From the NCBI GenBank assembly GCA_026692825.1, contig JAPLOC010000626.1, positions 1 to 6,812 of the forward strand: a stretch of 6,812 nucleotides of DNA, written 5' to 3'. The notes below the pieces were generated by a model. It was not told where the DNA came from and searched no databases. It saw only the letters and a list, made by a program, of their open reading frames with translations. Source of the DNA: Planctomycetota bacterium. Lineage in GTDB: Bacteria > Planctomycetota > Planctomycetia > Planctomycetales > Planctomycetaceae. The translations under genes and the position numbers were made by a program. The first letter of the stretch is position 1. The number at the start of each line of letters is the position of its first letter. Below are positions 1 through 6,812 of the stretch, in pieces.

Positions 1-2
1 CG

Positions 3-1346
3 CACTTCACGGAAATTCAGATCGACCCTGCCGAACTGTTGCAACTTGTGGCGGCCGATCTCTCGGGTCCCTCTCCGAAATTCCTCTCGCAAGATCTCGG
101 GATCCTGGAACTCGACGGCGGACGTTACGTTCCATCGTGTGCCGGGGTCATTCCCACCCGCATCCTGGGGCACATCGAGCAAGAACAGGGATTGCAGGGG
201 GCGAACCTGCTGTCGCATTTCGGCGGTCCGCCGTACGCGTACGCTCCCGATCTGGTGCGGGCCTGCGTGGCGGGGCTGCTGCGGGGGGGCAAGATCAAGA
301 TGCAAAACGAAGAGGGAACCGAAATCACCGCCGTCCGCGACGCGGGGGTTCGCGATCTGTTCGAGAAAGATCGGCCATTCCGCCGGGCGACCATCTTCCC
401 CGCAGGGGAAGATGACGTCGGTTACTCCACGCGCGCGAAAATCTGCAAATTCTTCGAGGAAGACCTGCGTCATCATCTGGAACGCGAAGACCACGCCATT
501 GCCGACGCGGTCAGTCGGCTGTTCCCGCAGCAAGCCGAGCTGTTGCGCAGCGCTTTGCGCCGTTTCGATTCGCTCCCTGGCAAACCCAAGCTCCCTCCCG
601 AACTAAAGCCGCTGAACGACGCGTTCGAAGACTGTCTACGAAAGGTCCGCGAAACCAAACCGACCGTTCTACAGGTGAAGAAACACCTCGATCGGCTGCG
701 CGAGGGAATTCGAACTCTGCACCGTCTCGATGCGGAACTGCAACCGGCGACGATTGAACTGGTACGGGCGGCCGCCGACGTGCGCGATTTCCAATCGGCC
801 CAGATAAAGTCCGTTGATAGATTGGAAGGTGACGCGGCCATCGCAGCCGAGCGAATCGCAGAACACTTGCGGGGGAATCGCCCCTGGGTCGAGATCGCCT
901 CCCTCGACCGCGATCTCACCCTGGTGCGCGACGCGTACATTGCCGAACGCCAGCGGCTGCTGGAGGCCCAGGAACGCCAAGCGGAACAGGCACGCGGCCG
1001 GCTGAAGAGCCGATCCGGGTTCAGCACCCTCTCGGCCGAAAAGTCGCACAAAGTGTTGCGTCCGCTGGAAGCGGCGGTCACAAACACGACGGCCGACGCG
1101 GTTGCTCCACCACTGATCGATCTGCGCGATCTCTTTCTGCTGCACCTGCAGCGGGCCGAGAGCGAAGCGAATGAGATTCTCGACAAACTGCTGAGCGAAG
1201 GGGATCGCCCGTTGATCATTACCATGGACCCGGGGCTGTCGAATCGGGAACTTTCGACCGAAGCCGACATCGACGCGATGCTGGCGGACTTGCGGGAACG
1301 GTTGATCGCCCAGCTTCGCGCCGGCCAGAGGATTCGATTGGTATGA
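3..1346 (+). CDS. brxC: C-terminal part of a BREX BrxC/PglY-type ATPase (5' end outside window)
   Basis: The frame is open from the first complete codon at position 3, so this is the last 447 residues of a longer protein; the in-frame TTG at 39 is not a real start. BrxC is the large AAA+ P-loop ATPase of BREX, thought to work on DNA with PglX and PglZ. The Walker motifs would lie upstream and are not visible. What can be seen is a winged-helix-like segment beginning FGGPPYAYAPDLVRACVAGL at about nt 219, a pattern I recognise from BrxC C-terminal regions, then a long charged, mostly helical stretch (about nt 420-1330) rich in Leu, Glu and Arg with coiled-coil character, ending GQRIRLV. The position directly before pglX supports the call. 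The stop overlaps an ATG (ATGA, 1343-1346). No breaks are visible. The alternative is a type-specific PglY homologue. The family call is fairly sure; the exact subtype is not. Confidence 0.75.
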   Translation, partial: HFTEIQIDPAELLQLVAADLSGPSPKFLSQDLGILELDGGRYVPSCAGVIPTRILGHIEQEQGLQGANLLSHFGGPPYAYAPDLVRACVAGLLRGGKIKMQNEEGTEITAVRDAGVRDLFEKDRPFRRATIFPAGEDDVGYSTRAKICKFFEEDLRHHLEREDHAIADAVSRLFPQQAELLRSALRRFDSLPGKPKLPPELKPLNDAFEDCLRKVRETKPTVLQVKKHLDRLREGIRTLHRLDAELQPATIELVRAAADVRDFQSAQIKSVDRLEGDAAIAAERIAEHLRGNRPWVEIASLDRDLTLVRDAYIAERQRLLEAQERQAEQARGRLKSRSGFSTLSAEKSHKVLRPLEAAVTNTTADAVAPPLIDLRDLFLLHLQRAESEANEILDKLLSEGDRPLIITMDPGLSNRELSTEADIDAMLADLRERLIAQLRAGQRIRLV

Positions 1347-1367
1347 CACGCTCACGCTGGATCGAAT

Positions 1368-1556
1368 CCTTCTCCCCTCTTTTAGGGGAGAAGGTGGCCG
1401 ACAGGCCGGATGAGGGGCAAAACGCGCTGCCGACAGGTAACGCGTCGGTCTGTGCGGCAGTGTCAACAAACAGCATTCACCCCTCACCCCCGGCCCCTCT
1501 CCCCGCATCGATGCGTCGCGTGCTTGGCGACGTCGTGCGCGAGGCGAGGGGGGACT
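1368..1556 (+). repeat. GC-rich inverted-repeat cluster between brxC and pglX, REP/MITE-like
   Basis: Several nested inverted repeats fill this gap. The arms 1368-1378 and 1384-1394 are perfect 11-base complements (CCTTCTCCCCT / AGGGGAGAAGG) around a 5-base loop. GGCC at 1396-1399 and 1404-1407 makes a small second stem. The segment 1404-1417 is imperfectly complementary to 1480-1495, which could close a larger structure. A 6-bp stem lies at 1514-1519/1527-1532, and GCATCGATGC (1505-1514) is a palindrome. The wording of the arms (CCCCTC...GAGGGG around GGCCGGATGAGGGG) resembles dispersed intergenic repeats of GC-rich, notably planctomycete, genomes. The first hairpin has no T-tract after it, so it is not a typical intrinsic terminator. 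I see no other convincing gene or promoter in 1347-1608. Confidence 0.65.
1427..1460 (+). repeat. Second hairpin: imperfect inverted repeat with one bulge
   Basis: CTGCCGACAG (1427-1436) pairs with CTGTGCGGCAG (1450-1460) over ten base pairs with one bulged G, enclosing a 13-base loop. It sits between the two CCCCTC/GAGGGG-rich parts of the repeat region and may be the core of the element. In mRNA it could slow ribosomes or protect against exonucleases between brxC and pglX. This is structural only; no function is shown. Confidence 0.5.
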
Positions 1557-1608
1557 CGCAACCGACCCCTTCTGCATCGACTGGCAGCGCACAGACGGGA
1601 AACTCAAC

Positions 1609-5829
<4,221 letters not shown>

Positions 5830-5850
<21 letters not shown>

Positions 5851-5930
5851 CTGTGACGCAGCGACTGGTCTCACACGCTCTGGAGGCCGAGTTGCGCGAC
5901 GAAGTGTGTCGCAGCGCAATCGTCGTCTGG
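5830..5930 (+). repeat. Junction repeat, copy 1: pglX tail plus pglZ head
   Basis: This 101-bp segment holds the last six pglX codons (SSEEDE), the stop/start overlap and the first 28 pglZ-like codons. It aligns without gaps to 6673-6773 at an offset of 843, with 14 mismatches by hand count (about 86% identity). Homology ends sharply after the codons for VVW. Confidence 0.85.
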
Positions 5931-6053
5931 GTGTTACCCACAGGATTCTCCGACGCCGACAGTCGAAAAACGCCCCTGGCTTGGGGACAACACCGTGCGC
6001 ATCGCCCCAAACTGTTACCATCGGAGCTTTCCGTGTCATCCGCGGTCATCTGA
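5847..6053 (+). pseudogene. Truncated 5' fragment of pglZ (68 codons)
   Basis: The ATG overlaps the pglX stop (ATGA), and the first 28 residues, starting MTVTQRLVSHALEAELRDEV and ending IVVW, match the start of the downstream pglZ at 21 of 28 positions. After residue 28 similarity is lost: the frame runs on for 40 unrelated residues into what looks like sequence that arrived with the toxin-antitoxin module, and stops 14 bases before the DUF433 gene. I read it as the stump of an original or duplicated pglZ cut by recombination. The start and ribosome site are intact, so a small peptide may still be made. Its translation would deliver ribosomes close to the DUF433 ribosome site. Whether this stump or the downstream gene is the older resident cannot be told from this window. 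Confidence 0.7.
5981..6010 (+). promoter_or_regulatory. Possible operator: inverted repeat TTGGGG-18 nt-CCCCAA
   Basis: TTGGGG (5981-5986) and CCCCAA (6005-6010) are perfect 6-base complements whose centres are 24 bases apart. They lie 58 bases upstream of the DUF433 start, in the unit-specific stretch that is absent from the second junction. Toxin-antitoxin pairs often repress themselves through such sites. Chance is quite possible with 6-base arms, and no clear -35/-10 pair was found beside them. Confidence 0.25.
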
Positions 6054-6054
6054 A

Positions 6055-6064
6055 AAGGGAGAAG
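6055..6064 (+). promoter_or_regulatory. Ribosome binding site of the DUF433 gene
   Basis: AAGGGAGAAG lies just before the ATG at 6068; its GGAG core (6058-6061) ends six bases from the start codon. This decides the DUF433 start and rules out the much longer upstream open frame. Confidence 0.7.
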
Positions 6065-6067
6065 TTC

Positions 6068-6298
6068 ATGTCCTGGCAAGATCGAATCAGCATCGACCCA
6101 AAGATTCTGGTCGGAAAACCCGTCATTAAGGGGACGCGAATTGCTGTCGAGTTCCTCATGGAGCTTCTCGCCAATGGATGGACGCACGATCAGATCCTCA
6201 AGAATTACCCCCACCTGACCGACGACGATATTCAAGCCGCTCTGCACTATGCCACCGAGACGGTCAAGCAGGAACACGTTTACCCATTGCCGGTGTAG
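6068..6298 (+). CDS. DUF433 family protein, likely antitoxin, 76 aa
   Basis: A small protein of typical DUF433 length (about 75-80 residues). Family hallmarks are visible: IDPKILVGKPVIKGTRIAV (residues 9-27), with the conserved G-P-I-GTRI pattern, then a helix around 28-36, and ILKNYPHLTDDDIQAALHYA (43-62), the usual end of the domain. DUF433 proteins have a helix-turn-helix-like fold and are commonly encoded directly before DUF5615 PIN-like proteins, where they are taken to be the antitoxin. That pairing is seen here, three bases apart. The ATG has a good ribosome site. The in-frame open sequence upstream reaches back into pglX in another frame and is not credible coding. The function as an antitoxin is inferred from family and neighbour; it could also bind DNA to repress its own operon. 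Confidence 0.88.
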   Translation: MSWQDRISIDPKILVGKPVIKGTRIAVEFLMELLANGWTHDQILKNYPHLTDDDIQAALHYATETVKQEHVYPLPV

Positions 6299-6301
6299 AT
6301 C

Positions 6302-6658
6302 ATGGCGAAGTTTCTGGCAAACGAAAACGTGCCCGGCGAAGTCGTCGAGGCGGCGCGTCAGGCGGGGCACGATCTGGCGTGGATTTGCGAGTTGACGCCG
6401 GGTATCGACGACGATGCCGTGCTGGCTGCGTCGTTGGCCGAGAAGCGAGTGTTATTGACATTCGACAAGGATTTCGGCGAGATGGCATTCCGGCAGGGGA
6501 AAGCCGCGACGTGCGGCGTCATTCTCCTGCGGCCTCGCCTTCGCGAACCCGATTACGTTGCCCAGTTCACGGTGGCAGTCCTGGCGCAGCAGATCGATTG
6601 GGAGGGTCATTTTGGAATCGCCCAAGAAGGAAAACTTCGTGTGGTGCCGTTGCCATGA
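6302..6658 (+). CDS. DUF5615 PIN-like nuclease, likely toxin, 118 aa
   Basis: The protein starts MAKFLANENVP, the usual opening of DUF5615/COG4634 PIN-like proteins, with an acidic residue at E8. Acidic residues typical of the PIN fold follow: D36-D38 in GIDDDAV and D55/D57 in LLTFDKDFGE (51-60). Length is normal for the family and nothing is truncated. Many relatives have Asp where N7 stands, but Asn occurs in others, so I do not read this as an inactive site. PIN proteins are metal-dependent RNases; this subfamily is usually called a toxin by its pairing with DUF433, with less direct proof than for VapC. No strong ribosome site precedes ATG 6302, so translation is probably coupled to DUF433. 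Its stop overlaps the ATG of a 12-codon ORF. Confidence 0.87.
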   Translation: MAKFLANENVPGEVVEAARQAGHDLAWICELTPGIDDDAVLAASLAEKRVLLTFDKDFGEMAFRQGKAATCGVILLRPRLREPDYVAQFTVAVLAQQIDWEGHFGIAQEGKLRVVPLP

Positions 6659-6693
6659 CCGGCATATTGGTTTCGTCGGAGAAGGACGAATGA
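6655..6693 (+). other. 12-codon linker ORF between the toxin gene and pglZ
   Basis: The ORF encodes MTGILVSSEKDE. Its ATG overlaps the toxin stop (ATGA at 6655) and its stop overlaps the pglZ start (ATGA at 6690). The last six residues, SSEKDE, correspond to the pglX C-terminus SSEEDE, so this is a relic of a pglX 3' end. It probably carries ribosomes from the toxin gene to pglZ. A peptide product of its own is unlikely to matter. Confidence 0.55.
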
Positions 6694-6773
6694 CAAGGCC
6701 GCAGGGACTCGTTTCACAGGCTCTGGAGGCCGAGCTGCGCGACGAAGTGCGTCGGAACGGAATCGTCGTCTGG
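6673..6773 (+). repeat. Junction repeat, copy 2: pglX tail plus pglZ head
   Basis: This is the second copy of the 101-bp junction, diverged from 5830-5930 at 14 positions without gaps. Unlike copy 1 its pglZ frame continues. The duplicated pglX part is only about six codons long before similarity ends in the toxin-side sequence. Confidence 0.85.
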
Positions 6774-6812
6774 CTCGATCTCGACGGAAGTTACACCGAC
6801 TTTGTCGACCAG
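6690..6812 (+). CDS. pglZ: PglZ-family BREX protein, N-terminal 41 codons (3' end outside window)
   Basis: PglZ is the alkaline-phosphatase-superfamily protein shared by BREX systems and essential for their defence. Only the start is visible: MTRPQGLVSQALEAELRDEV, then a hydrophobic strand IVVWLDLDGSYTDFVD, a pattern I recognise at the N-terminus of PglZ proteins of this gene order. The metal-site residues lie beyond the window. The ATG overlaps the stop of the 12-codon linker ORF, with GGAG (6678-6681) eight bases upstream. The position after pglX agrees with BREX types 1 and 6. The window cannot show whether the gene is complete. Confidence 0.75.
   Translation, partial: MTRPQGLVSQALEAELRDEVRRNGIVVWLDLDGSYTDFVDQ

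Noticed and set aside
39..1346. Complete gene starting at TTG 39
   Set aside because: The frame is open to the left edge, there is no ribosome site before 39, and the family is far longer; it is a fragment cut by the window.
1368..1394. Intrinsic terminator after brxC
   Set aside because: The stem is strong, but no T-tract follows it on the + strand (the sequence continues TGGCC), and the operon clearly continues.
6308..6325. Loss of the first catalytic Asp in the PIN-like protein (N7 in LANENVP)
   Set aside because: Both DEN and NEN forms are common at this spot in the family as I know it, and E8 and the later acidic residues are present, so inactivity cannot be claimed.
6178..6693. 171-codon open frame overlapping DUF433 and DUF5615
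   Set aside because: It is a shadow frame, Arg/Gly-rich, across two well-supported small genes; only its last 12 codons (from 6655) are of interest, as the linker ORF.

Overview
The window lies inside a BREX (bacteriophage exclusion) phage-defence operon read entirely on the + strand. It holds the C-terminal part of a BrxC/PglY-type ATPase, a complete 1413-residue PglX-type adenine-N6 DNA methyltransferase, and, at the right edge, the first 41 codons of a PglZ-family protein. The order brxC-pglX-pglZ fits BREX types 1 and 6 better than type 2 (pglX before pglY). Type 6 is my preferred guess, but the diagnostic genes (brxE/A/B upstream; brxL, or brxD and brxHI, downstream) lie outside the window. 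High GC, the style of the GC-rich hairpin repeats and the DUF433/DUF5615 pair suggest a planctomycete-like genome. That is an inference from pattern only.

Layout. Positions 3-1346 are the end of brxC. Positions 1347-1608 are a 262-bp gap filled with GC-rich inverted repeats, including a perfect 11-bp stem hairpin, that look like a dispersed genomic repeat. Positions 1609-5850 are pglX, whose middle (roughly 3250-4860) is visibly poorer in GC than its two ends. From 5830 to 6773 the ordinary pglX/pglZ junction is interrupted. The first 28 codons of a pglZ copy start at 5847 in an ATGA overlap with pglX, then homology stops abruptly. After a short non-coding stretch comes a two-gene DUF433 (antitoxin-like) and DUF5615 (PIN-like nuclease) module. 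A second, diverged copy of the pglX tail and pglZ head follows and continues as the apparent real pglZ. The two 101-bp junction copies (5830-5930 and 6673-6773) differ at 14 positions by my hand count, with no gaps.

How it may work together. BrxC, PglX and PglZ are core BREX proteins: PglX marks host DNA by adenine methylation, and BrxC and PglZ act with it to block phage replication. Nearly all reading frames here are chained by ATGA stop/start overlaps (at 1343, 1615, 5847, 6655 and 6690), or by very short gaps inside the toxin-antitoxin pair. The chain includes a 12-codon ORF that bridges the toxin gene to pglZ. The inserted module therefore seems to have been accommodated without breaking translational coupling, and may act as an addiction element that guards the defence operon. 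That last point is inference.
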